A stretch of 48,316 nucleotides of DNA from assembly GCA_947499305.1 (NCBI GenBank), contig CANMNN010000031.1:1-48316 (forward strand), written 5' to 3'. The notes beneath the pieces were generated by a model. The model did not search any database and was not told the DNA's origin. It saw nothing but the letters and a program-made list of their open reading frames with translations. A program made the translations under genes and the position numbers. Shown one piece after another: positions 25,261 to 33,342 of this stretch (positions are counted from its first letter, which is position 1; each line of letters starts with the position of its first letter). The stretch comes from an uncultured Arenicella sp. Its GTDB lineage: Bacteria > Pseudomonadota > Gammaproteobacteria > Arenicellales > Arenicellaceae.

Positions 25261-26418
25261 ATGGTCTACTCTCTATTCTTGATTTTTGTTGGTGCGGCGA
25301 TATTTGCCACGCTCGCCCTGGTGGCTCGCCAGTCATTAATTATCGGTTACATCGTCTTGGGTATTGTGCTCGGTCCATGGGGCTTGGCATGGGTAACTGA
25401 CACTAAGCTCATTCAGGATATTTCGACCATCGGCATCATATTTTTACTGTTCTTACTTGGGCTAAACCTGAGCCCGAGAAAATTACTCGAGCTATTAAAG
25501 CAAACAACTATCGTCACGGTTTTAACCTCTGCGGTGTTCGCCAGTGTCGGCTGGGCGTTTGCGGTACTCGCAGGTTTTAATACGATAAATGCCGTTATCG
25601 TTGGTGTGTCATGTATGTTTTCAAGTACCATTATCGGTTTAAAGCTTTTGCCAACTACGGTTTTGCATCATAAGCATACTGGAGAAGTCATTGTCAGCGT
25701 TTTACTGCTACAAGACATGATTGCGATTGTGGTTCTTTTGGCTTTTCAAGCGATGTCCTCGGAACAGACTAGCACCATGGTTGAGCTCGCAAAACTTGTT
25801 GTTCTGCTACCGGTTCTTGTAGGCGTTGCATGGGGATTAAAGCATCTCGTACTGCTTAAGCTTTTCAAGAAATTTGATCGTATTCAAGAGTATGTTTTTC
25901 TATTAGCGTTAGCTTGGTGTCTCGGAATCGCAGAGTTAGCATATTTTATCGGTTTTTCACATGAAACCGGTGCGTTCATTGCGGGCATTACGATTGCCAC
26001 GAGCCCAATTGCGTTGTTTATTGCTGAGAGCTTAAAACCATTACGAGACTTCTTTTTGGTGCTGTTTTTCTTTGCGCTTGGTGCTGGCTTGAATATATCT
26101 GCGCTTGATCAAATTTGGCTGCCTGCGTTATTGCTTGGCTGCGCCATGCTGCTTATTAAGCCCATAGTGTTTCGCTTTGCATTACACCGTGTTTCAGAAA
26201 CCAACAAGCTTGGTTGGGAGACTGGGTTTAGATTGGGGCAAATGAGTGAGTTCAGTTTGCTAATTGTCTTTATGGCCGCTCAAAGTGCCTTGATTAATGA
26301 AGCAACTGTGTACTTCGTGCAGCTGGCAACCTTGGTTACGTTTATCGGGTCGAGCTATTCAATTGTGTTGCGCTACCCTACGCCCGTGGCCGTTTCAGAT
26401 CGACTAAGGCGAGACTAA
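25261..26418 (+). CDS. CPA2-family cation:proton antiporter (KefB-like membrane domain)
   Basis: This 385-residue protein has about 12 membrane segments and matches the membrane half of CPA2 antiporters. Examples are GYIVLGIVLGPWGLAWV, GIIFLLFLLGLNLSPRKLLEL, SCMFSSTIIGLKLL and GFSHETGAFIAGITIATSP. It lacks the C-terminal TrkA-N nucleotide-binding domain of KefB/KefC. It probably exchanges potassium or sodium for protons, ion unknown. An NAD(P)-binding protein is encoded two bases after its stop, so the two are surely co-transcribed. Confidence 0.88.
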   Translation: MVYSLFLIFVGAAIFATLALVARQSLIIGYIVLGIVLGPWGLAWVTDTKLIQDISTIGIIFLLFLLGLNLSPRKLLELLKQTTIVTVLTSAVFASVGWAFAVLAGFNTINAVIVGVSCMFSSTIIGLKLLPTTVLHHKHTGEVIVSVLLLQDMIAIVVLLAFQAMSSEQTSTMVELAKLVVLLPVLVGVAWGLKHLVLLKLFKKFDRIQEYVFLLALAWCLGIAELAYFIGFSHETGAFIAGITIATSPIALFIAESLKPLRDFFLVLFFFALGAGLNISALDQIWLPALLLGCAMLLIKPIVFRFALHRVSETNKLGWETGFRLGQMSEFSLLIVFMAAQSALINEATVYFVQLATLVTFIGSSYSIVLRYPTPVAVSDRLRRD

Positions 26419-26420
26419 TC

Positions 26421-27293
26421 ATGAACGCGAGAACTGTGGTGTTTGGTTGCGGGGATGTCGGTCGTCGAATCTGTCGTTTACTAAGCAAGCAAGGTACGTC
26501 TTTAAGCTCAATTCAGGGTTATGTAAATACCGAAGAAAGTAGGTTGGAGGCGGCTAAGCTTGGCGTTCATTGTGATGTTCTGGATTTAGATGAGCCAAAT
26601 CTTGAACTAAGCGTATGCGAGCGCGCCAACCTTTTTTACACCGTCGCACCGCAAAAAGAAGGTCTGCAAGATCTACGTTCAAAGCGAGTGATCGATACTT
26701 TTAGGGCTCAGTCTGTTCATCCGAAAAAGGTGGTTTTGATCAGTACTACAGGGGTTTACGGCGACTGCAACGGCAATTGGGTTAGCGAGGCAACGCCAAC
26801 CAAACCGAAAACAGAACGAGGTAAACGGCGCCTAGACTCCGAACAACAATGGTTGGCTTGGGGCATGAGCGAGAATGTAGACATCGTTATTTTAAGAGTG
26901 CCTGGTATTTACGCCTACAGTCGCTTGCCGCGTGCTCGGCTCGAAAAGGCCACGCCGGTAGTCCTCGAGCAGGCGTGTGGGTTTACCAACCGTATTCATG
27001 CCGACGACTTAGCAAACATGTGCATTCAGGCGATGAAAAAAGCCGAGACTGGCAAAATATATAACGCAACTGATGGACAACCAGGAAAAATTAGCGAATA
27101 TCTTCAGGCCGCAGCCAAAGCATTAGGCCTACCGCCTTTGCCTGAAATTAGCATGGACGAAGCAAAATCTCAGCTAAGCGCTGGTATGCTGTCTTATCTG
27201 AATGAGTCACGCAAAATTAGTAATCAGAAAATAGTCGAGGAGCTCGATATTCAATTAGCGTATCCAGACTTCAGAGTAGGGCTATTGAATTAA
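26421..27293 (+). CDS. NAD(P)-dependent epimerase/reductase-like protein (YeeZ type)
   Basis: The 290-residue protein has an N-terminal Rossmann motif (VVFGCGDVGRRIC, GxGxxG), ISTTGVYGDCNGNWVSE, VDIVILRVPGIYAYSR and RIHADDLANMC. These are the marks of YeeZ-type members of the extended short-chain dehydrogenase family. The usual Tyr-x3-Lys is not obvious, so catalysis is uncertain. Its start is two bases after the antiporter, which lacks its own nucleotide-binding domain; whether it serves the antiporter is only a thought. Confidence 0.82.
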   Translation: MNARTVVFGCGDVGRRICRLLSKQGTSLSSIQGYVNTEESRLEAAKLGVHCDVLDLDEPNLELSVCERANLFYTVAPQKEGLQDLRSKRVIDTFRAQSVHPKKVVLISTTGVYGDCNGNWVSEATPTKPKTERGKRRLDSEQQWLAWGMSENVDIVILRVPGIYAYSRLPRARLEKATPVVLEQACGFTNRIHADDLANMCIQAMKKAETGKIYNATDGQPGKISEYLQAAAKALGLPPLPEISMDEAKSQLSAGMLSYLNESRKISNQKIVEELDIQLAYPDFRVGLLN

Positions 27294-27323
27294 TCTCGTC
27301 TTAAATAAAATTAGAGGTGTTTG

Positions 27324-28496
27324 ATGGGGGCTATATCGATGAATAGAATTTTTTTATCACGAAGTTTAGTGCTGGTTTTATATACCGTGCTTCAGATGAC
27401 TTCACATGCCCACGCTGATGACTCTCAAGCTTTCGAAAACGACGTGAAAGTGTTCAGGCAAGCTAAGAAAATTCCCGGGCTTGCTGTAAGCGTAGTCAAA
27501 GATCAAGAGATAGCATGGTCGATTGGGCTAGGTTATGCGGATAGCAATAGAACAGTGCCCGTTACAGCCGATACACCTTTTTGGATTGCGTCTGTAAGCA
27601 AGACCTTTGTTGGATTGGCCTATTTGCACTTAGAGCAACAGAACAAAGTTCAACTCGATGAGATCGCGGCGAAGACCCCTAACTTTGACGGTTTGTGTCG
27701 ATGGCTTGAGTCAACAACAATCCCATTTGCAAACGGCTTAAACTGCGATGCGGAAATCACTATTAGGCATATATTGCACCATCAAGTTAACGATCCGCCT
27801 GGCTCACAATTTATGTACAACCCAATTATGTACTCGAGGCTTTCCCGTCATCTCGAGCACAAATTTGGCGAAGGAATAGACGCCGTCGAAGGGCGGCATA
27901 ACTACCTGGGTCAAGTTATTGATAGAGAAATACTCAAGCCTGCGCAAATGACTCGAACCATGTCTAGTATGTGGGATAGGTCAAAAATGGAAGTTTATTT
28001 CGATCTGGCTGACGGCTTCAAAGTTGATGACAAGGGCAACAAAACTAAATTGCGAAGACCGGACAAGCATATAGCAGGCGGCGCCGGAGTGGTGTCGACT
28101 GTGAACGACCTGGCAAAGTATGAAATAGCGATCAGCCAAGGAGTGGTCATACCCAAGGGCTTTGAGGAAAAATTACTTAATCCTGCTAAGTATTCTTCAG
28201 GTGAGGCCTCGCCTTATGGGTTTGGCTGGTATTTCCAGTGTTATCAAGGAGTTAAATTAATGTGGCACGGCGGCTGGGACCCGGATAGCGGATACTCGGC
28301 GCTCTATCTGCGTGTGCCAGAGCAAGACCTTGCTCTGATTGCGCTCGCTAATAGTGAAAGTGGGCTTTGGTGGGGCAATTCATTGACTAAGCCCCAAGTT
28401 GAACGCTCTGGTATGGCTAAACTATTTTTAGACAGATTTGTCGAACTACCAGAAACTCAGAATGGTGATCATTGTGGCTTAGAAACTGATCGCTAG
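27324..28496 (+). CDS. Class C beta-lactamase/penicillin-binding-like serine hydrolase
   Basis: The start at ATG 27324 has AGAGG six bases upstream; ATG 27339 is possible. The 390-residue exported protein (signal peptide ending near SHAHA-DDS) has the SxxK nucleophile S90-V-S-K93, a Tyr motif reading MYNP where related enzymes have YxN, and WHGGWD in the KTG-equivalent position. This is the broad serine hydrolase family of class C beta-lactamases, esterases and DD-peptidases. Antibiotic hydrolysis is not implied. Periplasmic location is inferred from the signal peptide. Confidence 0.88.
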   Translation: MGAISMNRIFLSRSLVLVLYTVLQMTSHAHADDSQAFENDVKVFRQAKKIPGLAVSVVKDQEIAWSIGLGYADSNRTVPVTADTPFWIASVSKTFVGLAYLHLEQQNKVQLDEIAAKTPNFDGLCRWLESTTIPFANGLNCDAEITIRHILHHQVNDPPGSQFMYNPIMYSRLSRHLEHKFGEGIDAVEGRHNYLGQVIDREILKPAQMTRTMSSMWDRSKMEVYFDLADGFKVDDKGNKTKLRRPDKHIAGGAGVVSTVNDLAKYEIAISQGVVIPKGFEEKLLNPAKYSSGEASPYGFGWYFQCYQGVKLMWHGGWDPDSGYSALYLRVPEQDLALIALANSESGLWWGNSLTKPQVERSGMAKLFLDRFVELPETQNGDHCGLETDR

Positions 28497-28498
28497 AA

Positions 28499-28539
28499 AA
28501 TAAAAATATCGCGCTAATTGAGTGTCACTAGCGCGATAT
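28499..28539 (-). terminator. Terminator for the Arg/Tyr-rich protein gene, between convergent genes
   Basis: ATATCGCGCTA (28506-28516) pairs perfectly with TAGCGCGATAT (28529-28539), 11 bases around a 12-base loop. On the reverse strand it is followed by TTTTATTTTC. On the plus strand no T-run follows, so it mainly serves the reverse gene. Confidence 0.8.
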
Positions 28540-28644
28540 CCTTAAATAGAGCTTTTTGTTAAGCGCAACTACATTTCTGTACCTACATCTTGCGCTTATG
28601 GGTAGCCCTAAAACCCAACCCAACGTTACTAACTACTGTATTTG

Positions 28645-29097
28645 CTAACTGCAATGATAGTGGCCTTTGTGCTCATAGCAGCTACGGTTGCGGTCATAGC
28701 GTGTTGAGTAACCATCTATCGGGCAAATCTCTACGCGGCGATCATAGCGGCGATCGTAGCTGTTTCGGTCATACCTTCTATCGTAGCGACGGTCATAGTA
28801 CCTATTTGAGTTTCTATAAGAGCGGCTACCAGAATAATAATTGTCGTTATAGTAACGGCGTTCGTAGTAGTCGTTATGATGTCGACGATGCCTGCGATCA
28901 TGCCGCCTGTCATTGTAGTAACGATTACGATAATGCTTGCGATGGCGTTTACGGTACTTGTGGTCATCGTGTATGCCGATGCTAAAACCGGGTCCATCGA
29001 AATACACACCTCCGCCAGCGTGTGCCGATGTTGGTGTCACCGCCATCACAGTCAGCATGCTGAGTGTGGCGAGCAAATGTTTAGCCGAAAGTTTCAT
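28645..29097 (-). CDS. Exported Arg/Tyr/His-rich low-complexity protein
   Basis: The 150-residue protein has a signal peptide (cleavage near TSAHA-GGG). A short segment GGGVYFDGPGFSIGIHDD precedes a strongly basic region of about 80 residues dominated by Arg, Tyr, Asp, His and Asn with YDRR repeats. It ends with ICPIDGYSTRYDRNRSCYEHKGHYHCS, carrying three cysteines. A good AGGAGA site nine bases before the ATG and a matching terminator show that it is a real gene. The region should bind metal or polyanions, which is inference from composition. No function known to me. Confidence 0.78.
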   Translation of the reverse strand: MKLSAKHLLATLSMLTVMAVTPTSAHAGGGVYFDGPGFSIGIHDDHKYRKRHRKHYRNRYYNDRRHDRRHRRHHNDYYERRYYNDNYYSGSRSYRNSNRYYDRRYDRRYDRNSYDRRYDRRVEICPIDGYSTRYDRNRSCYEHKGHYHCS

Positions 29098-29165
29098 AGG
29101 TTTTCTCCTATTTGTTACGATAACAGCACTTTACACTTCTCGACCTTAACCCAAACTGAACCAAT

Positions 29166-29903
29166 ATGAACAGTGTGAAATCGATAGTAGTGCTTACTGG
29201 CGCCGGCATTTCGGCCGAATCAGGGATCAAAACCTTTCGCGCCGATGATGGCCTCTGGGAGAACCATCGAGTTGAAGATGTCGCGACACCCGAGGCCTTT
29301 GAACGAGACCCCTGGCTGGTGCAAAAGTTCTACAATGAGCGCAGGCGTCCTTTGCTTTGCTATCAAGAGCGTGAGTCGGAGGTTAAATACAACCCGGCAC
29401 ATAAAGCACTGGCAAAGCTTGAAGCTCAATTCGACGGTGATTTTCTTCTCATTACGCAGAATATCGACAACTTACATGAACAAGGAGGCTCGATAAATAT
29501 CAAACATATGCACGGTGAGGTGCTTAAGATGCGGTGTAAGAGCACTAATACCGTATTTGATTGCTTTCATGATATCGAGGTCGCCGACCTTTGCGATTGC
29601 TGCGGTGAGCCGAATAACTTGCGCCCTCATATCGTTTGGTTTGGTGAAATGCCCCTCTATATGGATGAAATTGCGTCAGCTATTTCGAGTTGCGATTTGT
29701 TCATCTCCATCGGCACATCTGGCAATGTTTATCCTGCAGCAGGTTTTGTTCAAATGGCCAATCAGGCCGGTGCGCGCACACTTGAAATTAATCTCGAAGA
29801 GTCTCTTGTGGCCAGTAATTTTGATCAAGCAATTTACGGAAAGGCCGGTGAGGTGTTGCCGGCTTGGGTGGAGGAATTCTTGATCGGTCAGCGTAAAAAA
29901 TGA
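29166..29903 (+). CDS. cobB: NAD-dependent protein deacylase (CobB-type sirtuin)
   Basis: This 245-residue sirtuin removes acyl groups from lysines using NAD. Motifs are [26 protein letters not shown], catalytic H116 in HMHGE, zinc cysteines (C124 and a CDCC cluster at 143-146), and [13 protein letters not shown]56 and R59 (FYNER) match the pair that binds succinyl or malonyl groups in SIRT5 and E. coli CobB, so desuccinylase activity is likely. It is divergent from the Arg/Tyr-rich gene; the sigma-54 site follows its stop. Confidence 0.94.
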   Translation: MNSVKSIVVLTGAGISAESGIKTFRADDGLWENHRVEDVATPEAFERDPWLVQKFYNERRRPLLCYQERESEVKYNPAHKALAKLEAQFDGDFLLITQNIDNLHEQGGSINIKHMHGEVLKMRCKSTNTVFDCFHDIEVADLCDCCGEPNNLRPHIVWFGEMPLYMDEIASAISSCDLFISIGTSGNVYPAAGFVQMANQAGARTLEINLEESLVASNFDQAIYGKAGEVLPAWVEEFLIGQRKK

Positions 29904-29917
29904 CATAGCCAATAAAA

Positions 29918-29935
29918 TTGGCACGTTTCATGCTA
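29918..29935 (+). promoter_or_regulatory. Sigma-54 promoter upstream of nasT
   Basis: TTGGCACGTTTCATGCTA has GG at 29920-29921 and GC at 29932-29933, exactly ten bases between, matching the RpoN -24/-12 consensus TGGCACG-N4-TTGC at almost all informative bases. Transcription would start near 29945, which rules out the earlier in-frame starts of nasT. Confidence 0.85.
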
Positions 29936-29972
29936 GTTGATCGGCATGATGAGTAAAGAAAAAGGTGTCGAT

Positions 29973-30584
29973 ATGCTAAACCAAGCGCTCGCGGTTGATC
30001 ATTTAACGAACCGCGTTCTACTAGTTGAATCCGGTTCAGATCAGAGATCTTCTATTAGTAATAAATTAAGTAAATTAGATGGCTATTTAATTGAGGAAAT
30101 TTCCAAACTCAGTATTGCTCCTGCTTTAGTCAAAGTCAGCTCTCCAGATCTGATTGTGGTTTCTGTCGAATCTTTAAATGATATGGATCTGAGCCCCTTG
30201 CAAGAAATCAAGCGCGAAAGCCCCTTACCAGTCGTTGTATTTGCGCAGAATCACGCAGATGGTGCGGCTAAGACTGCGGTTGCTGCTGGTGTTACAAGTT
30301 ACATTGTTGATGATGTCTCTAATGAGCGTATGCCGGTAATTTTTGATATTGCTGTAGAGCGATTTCTACAAGAACAAACGCTTAATACAGAGTTAGAAAC
30401 CACAAAACGTAAGTTGGACGACCGTAAGCTTATCGAAAAGGCCAAAGGAATTATCATGGAGCAGAAGAGCTTATCGGAGGAAATGGCTTATCGAGAAATG
30501 CGCCGCGCGGCGATGAATCAAGGGAGAAGCATGGTTGAGCTCTCGCAGAGAATTATTTCCTTGACCGAGTTAATGAGCGAATGA
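29973..30584 (+). CDS. nasT: NasT-type ANTAR-domain antiterminator
   Basis: The start is placed at ATG 29973 (203 residues): it has AAAGG seven bases upstream and lies about 28 bases after the predicted sigma-54 start point. The earlier ATGs (29946, 29949) fall at that start point. The N-terminal half is receiver-like (VLLVESGSDQ, PDLIVVSVES). The C-terminal ANTAR domain (KLIEKAKGIIMEQKSLSEEMAYREMRR) should bind RNA and prevent termination. The receiver lacks the phosphoacceptor aspartate (Ser/Val there) and the acidic pair. NasT is normally held by the nitrate sensor NasS, which is not encoded beside it. Confidence 0.88.
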   Translation: MLNQALAVDHLTNRVLLVESGSDQRSSISNKLSKLDGYLIEEISKLSIAPALVKVSSPDLIVVSVESLNDMDLSPLQEIKRESPLPVVVFAQNHADGAAKTAVAAGVTSYIVDDVSNERMPVIFDIAVERFLQEQTLNTELETTKRKLDDRKLIEKAKGIIMEQKSLSEEMAYREMRRAAMNQGRSMVELSQRIISLTELMSE

Positions 30585-30591
30585 ATCATAA

Positions 30592-30620
30592 TTGTGCAAG
30601 CGCACCAAACGCTTGCACAA
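30592..30620. repeat. Perfect inverted repeat after nasT
   Basis: TTGTGCAAGCG (30592-30602) and CGCTTGCACAA (30610-30620) form an 11-base stem with a 7-base loop CACCAAA, eight bases after the nasT stop. No T-tract follows. It lies about 70 bases before the second sigma-54 promoter, so it may be an activator site or an RNA hairpin. A second, imperfect nested repeat (AGAGGC/GCCTCT) spans about 30624-30680. Confidence 0.8.
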
Positions 30621-30687
30621 GTAAGAGGCACAAGGAGTCCCGCCTGTGATAATCGCGCTCCTTCCGGGCATTAAGCCTCTTATAAAG

Positions 30688-30705
30688 TTGGCACGCTTCG
30701 TGCTA
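30688..30705 (+). promoter_or_regulatory. Sigma-54 promoter upstream of nrtA
   Basis: TTGGCACGCTTCGTGCTA has GG at 30690-30691 and GC at 30702-30703 with ten bases between. It differs from the nasT copy in two bases only. The predicted start near 30715 leaves a leader of about 175 bases before nrtA. In that leader I see short hairpins but no clear terminator. Confidence 0.85.
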
Positions 30706-30890
30706 CGTCTATATTGAAGTTCAAATTGACTTCCTGAATTAGTTTTCCGGCAAAGTAGCAACGGTGTTGTTTTGTCATCAGTAAATCACTTTTAAACCTA
30801 TAACACATAAAGGCAATGGCGCTGATCGTTACACTGATTGGCAACAATACGTGATTTCCAATTGGCGGCAGTAATTACATCGAGGTACTC

Positions 30891-32270
30891 ATGCGTTTCG
30901 CATTTCTAAAATATTTTATAAACAACACCAAAACAATCTTTTTGGGCTTAGTTGCTCTATTTGTTTCTTTAAACGCGGCGGCTGAATTAGGTGAGCCGGA
31001 AAAAGACGAGTTGAAGTTTGGTTTCATTAAGCTCACTGATATGGCACCTATCGCCATCGCTTACGAGAACGGCTATTTCGAAGATGAAGGCTTGTACGTC
31101 ACAATCGAAGCTCAAGCTAATTGGAAAGTGCTATTAGACGGTGTTATTGACGGCGGCTTAGATGGTGCACATATGCTAGCGGGCCAACCGCTTGCTGCAA
31201 CAATTGGCTATGGAACCAAAGCTCATATTGTCACACCTTTTTCAATGGACCTGAACGGTAACGGCATTACCGTTTCAAACGAAATCTGGGAAAAGATGAA
31301 AAAGAACGTGCCGATTGAGAATGGCAAGCCCGTGCATCCGATCAAAGCTGACTACCTCAAGCCAGTTGTTGATGATTTCGCCGATCAGGGCAAACCGTTC
31401 AAAATGGGCATGGTGTTTCCAGTCTCAACTCATAACTATGAGTTGCGTTATTGGCTAGCTGCTGGCGGTATTCACCCGGGCTACTACGCGCCACACAAAG
31501 GCGATACGGCGGGAACTATAGACGCACAAGCGCTTCTATCCGTGACGCCTCCGCCACAAATGCCAGCTACCTTAGAAGCGGGCACAATTCACGGTTACTG
31601 CGTTGGTGAGCCTTGGAATCAACAAGCGGTATTTAAAGATATTGGTGTGCCAGTTATTACTGACTACGAGATCTGGAAGAACAATCCAGAAAAAGTATTT
31701 GGCATGACAAAAGAGTTCACTGAGAAATATCCTAATACGACTGCACGCGTAGTTAAGGCGTTAATTCGAGCGGCTAAATGGTTGGACGAAAATGACAATG
31801 CTAATCGCCCAGCAGCGGTGAAAATTTTGTCTCAATCTAATTATGTTGGCGCTGACTACGACGTAATTGCTAACTCCATGACCGGAACCTTCGAATATGA
31901 GAAAGGCGATAAGCGTGCTGTCCCAGATTTTAATGTGTTCTTCCGGTATAACGCGACTTATCCCTATTATTCAGACGCAATTTGGTATCTAACACAGATG
32001 CGTCGTTGGGGTCAGATTTCAGAGCCTAAAAGCGACGATTGGTACAAAAAAATCGCCGCCGATGTTTACAAGCCAGAGATCTATGAAATCGCCGCAAAAG
32101 AGCTTATCGCAGAGGGCTTAATCAAAGCTAATGAGTTTCCTGATTTCGCAAGTGAGACGGGCTTTAAACCAGAACAAACTGAGTTCATTGATGGTGTCTC
32201 CTACGATGGCAGCAAGCCAAATGAATACCTAGAGAAGTTTTCTATTGGCCTTAAACAAGACGTGCTTTAG
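30891..32270 (+). CDS. nrtA: Nitrate/nitrite ABC transporter substrate-binding protein (NrtA family)
   Basis: The 459-residue protein has a signal peptide ([18 protein letters not shown]) and the NrtA/CmpA fold: [22 protein letters not shown], then [17 protein letters not shown] and [15 protein letters not shown]. It should bind nitrate in the periplasm and deliver it to the permease encoded next. The GAGGT site lies five bases before the ATG. NasS sensors belong to the same family but lack signal peptides, so this one is a transporter component. It is the first gene after the second sigma-54 promoter. Confidence 0.92.
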   Translation: MRFAFLKYFINNTKTIFLGLVALFVSLNAAAELGEPEKDELKFGFIKLTDMAPIAIAYENGYFEDEGLYVTIEAQANWKVLLDGVIDGGLDGAHMLAGQPLAATIGYGTKAHIVTPFSMDLNGNGITVSNEIWEKMKKNVPIENGKPVHPIKADYLKPVVDDFADQGKPFKMGMVFPVSTHNYELRYWLAAGGIHPGYYAPHKGDTAGTIDAQALLSVTPPPQMPATLEAGTIHGYCVGEPWNQQAVFKDIGVPVITDYEIWKNNPEKVFGMTKEFTEKYPNTTARVVKALIRAAKWLDENDNANRPAAVKILSQSNYVGADYDVIANSMTGTFEYEKGDKRAVPDFNVFFRYNATYPYYSDAIWYLTQMRRWGQISEPKSDDWYKKIAADVYKPEIYEIAAKELIAEGLIKANEFPDFASETGFKPEQTEFIDGVSYDGSKPNEYLEKFSIGLKQDVL

Positions 32271-32313
32271 TAAAGCAAACCACCAAGCAGTACACATAAA
32301 AAGTTGAGTAAAA

Positions 32314-33321
32314 ATGAGCACCAATAGCAATTCAAGCAGTAGCTTTCAACACGGTTCATCTGAGCAGTTAGCTGGCCGAGTGATGAAAGTGATTTCGACT
32401 TTCGATTTCAAGAGCGTCGTATTCCCCGTTATTGGTGTTATCGTTTTTTGCTTGCTATGGAGTCTTGCCGCAAGCCGAATTGATACCTCTTTAGGACAAT
32501 TCCCTGGCCCGGCACAGGTGTTATCTCAGTCTCAGACGCTTCTCGATGAGCATTTCGCTGAGCGAGAAAAAGAGCAAGGCTTTTATGATCGGCAAGAAGT
32601 GCGTAACGCTAAAAAGCTCGCTAAGAACCCAGATGCAGAGATCAAGATTCGAAAATACACGGGCAAGGAAACATTCTTTGATCAGGTTATTACAAGTCTA
32701 AAGACTGTGTTGTTTGGTTTCTTAGTGGCATCCTTATTTGCCATCCCGTTTGGCATTGCTTGCGGCTTGAGTGACGGGGTTTACAAAGCAATGAACCCGC
32801 TTATTCAAATTTTCAAGCCTGTTTCTCCTTTGGCTTGGTTGCCACTTATCACCATGGTGGTAAGTGCTACCTATTCCAGTGAGTCTCCTTGGTTTGAAAA
32901 ATCCTTCCTCGTTTCCGCCTTCACCGTAGCACTTTGCTGCCTATGGCCGACACTGATTAACACCGCTGTTGGTGTTGCCAATGTTGATAAAGACCTACTA
33001 AATGTGAGCCGAGTGATCAAGCTACCAACTTCGGTGCACATTAGAAGGATAATTTTGCCGGCCTCTATTCCGATGATTTTTACTGGTCTGCGTTTGTCTC
33101 TCGCCACGGGCTGGATGGTGCTAATTGCGGCTGAAATGTTGTCGCAAAACCCGGGTCTTGGAAAGTTTGTTTGGGACGAATTTCAAAATGGTTCTTCGAA
33201 TTCTCTGTCAAGAATTATGGTTGCAGTAGTTGTTATTGGCTTGATTGGTTTTGCGCTCGATCGAGTGATCTTGTTGTTGCAAAAAACAGTTAGTTGGGAC
33301 AAACAAGCGGTCTTACGCTAA
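32314..33321 (+). CDS. nrtB: Nitrate ABC transporter permease
   Basis: This inner-membrane permease of 335 residues has about six membrane segments. The binding-protein-dependent transport motif lies near RRIILPASIPMIFTGLRLSLATGWMVLIAAEML. Between the first two segments lies a charged cytoplasmic insertion (about 75-120, EREKEQGFYDRQEVRNAKKL), normal for nitrate permeases. It sits 43 bases after nrtA and 21 before the ATPase gene. Confidence 0.93.
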   Translation: MSTNSNSSSSFQHGSSEQLAGRVMKVISTFDFKSVVFPVIGVIVFCLLWSLAASRIDTSLGQFPGPAQVLSQSQTLLDEHFAEREKEQGFYDRQEVRNAKKLAKNPDAEIKIRKYTGKETFFDQVITSLKTVLFGFLVASLFAIPFGIACGLSDGVYKAMNPLIQIFKPVSPLAWLPLITMVVSATYSSESPWFEKSFLVSAFTVALCCLWPTLINTAVGVANVDKDLLNVSRVIKLPTSVHIRRIILPASIPMIFTGLRLSLATGWMVLIAAEMLSQNPGLGKFVWDEFQNGSSNSLSRIMVAVVVIGLIGFALDRVILLLQKTVSWDKQAVLR

Positions 33322-33342
33322 TAAACCTTAAGGGACTTAACT

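Noticed and set aside
28730..28810. Short direct repeats resembling a CRISPR or satellite array
   Set aside because: They are codon repeats for YDRR inside a real gene, with no constant spacers.
28590..28985. Plus-strand frames opposite the Arg/Tyr-rich gene
   Set aside because: They are mirror frames of the repeated YDRR codons; the reverse frame has a signal peptide, ribosome-binding site and terminator.
30715..30890. A NasT antiterminator with terminator in the nrtA leader
   Set aside because: Short hairpins exist (for example GAAGTT/GACTTC) but no loop with the ANTAR A1-G4 pattern and no stem followed by a T-run could be shown by eye.
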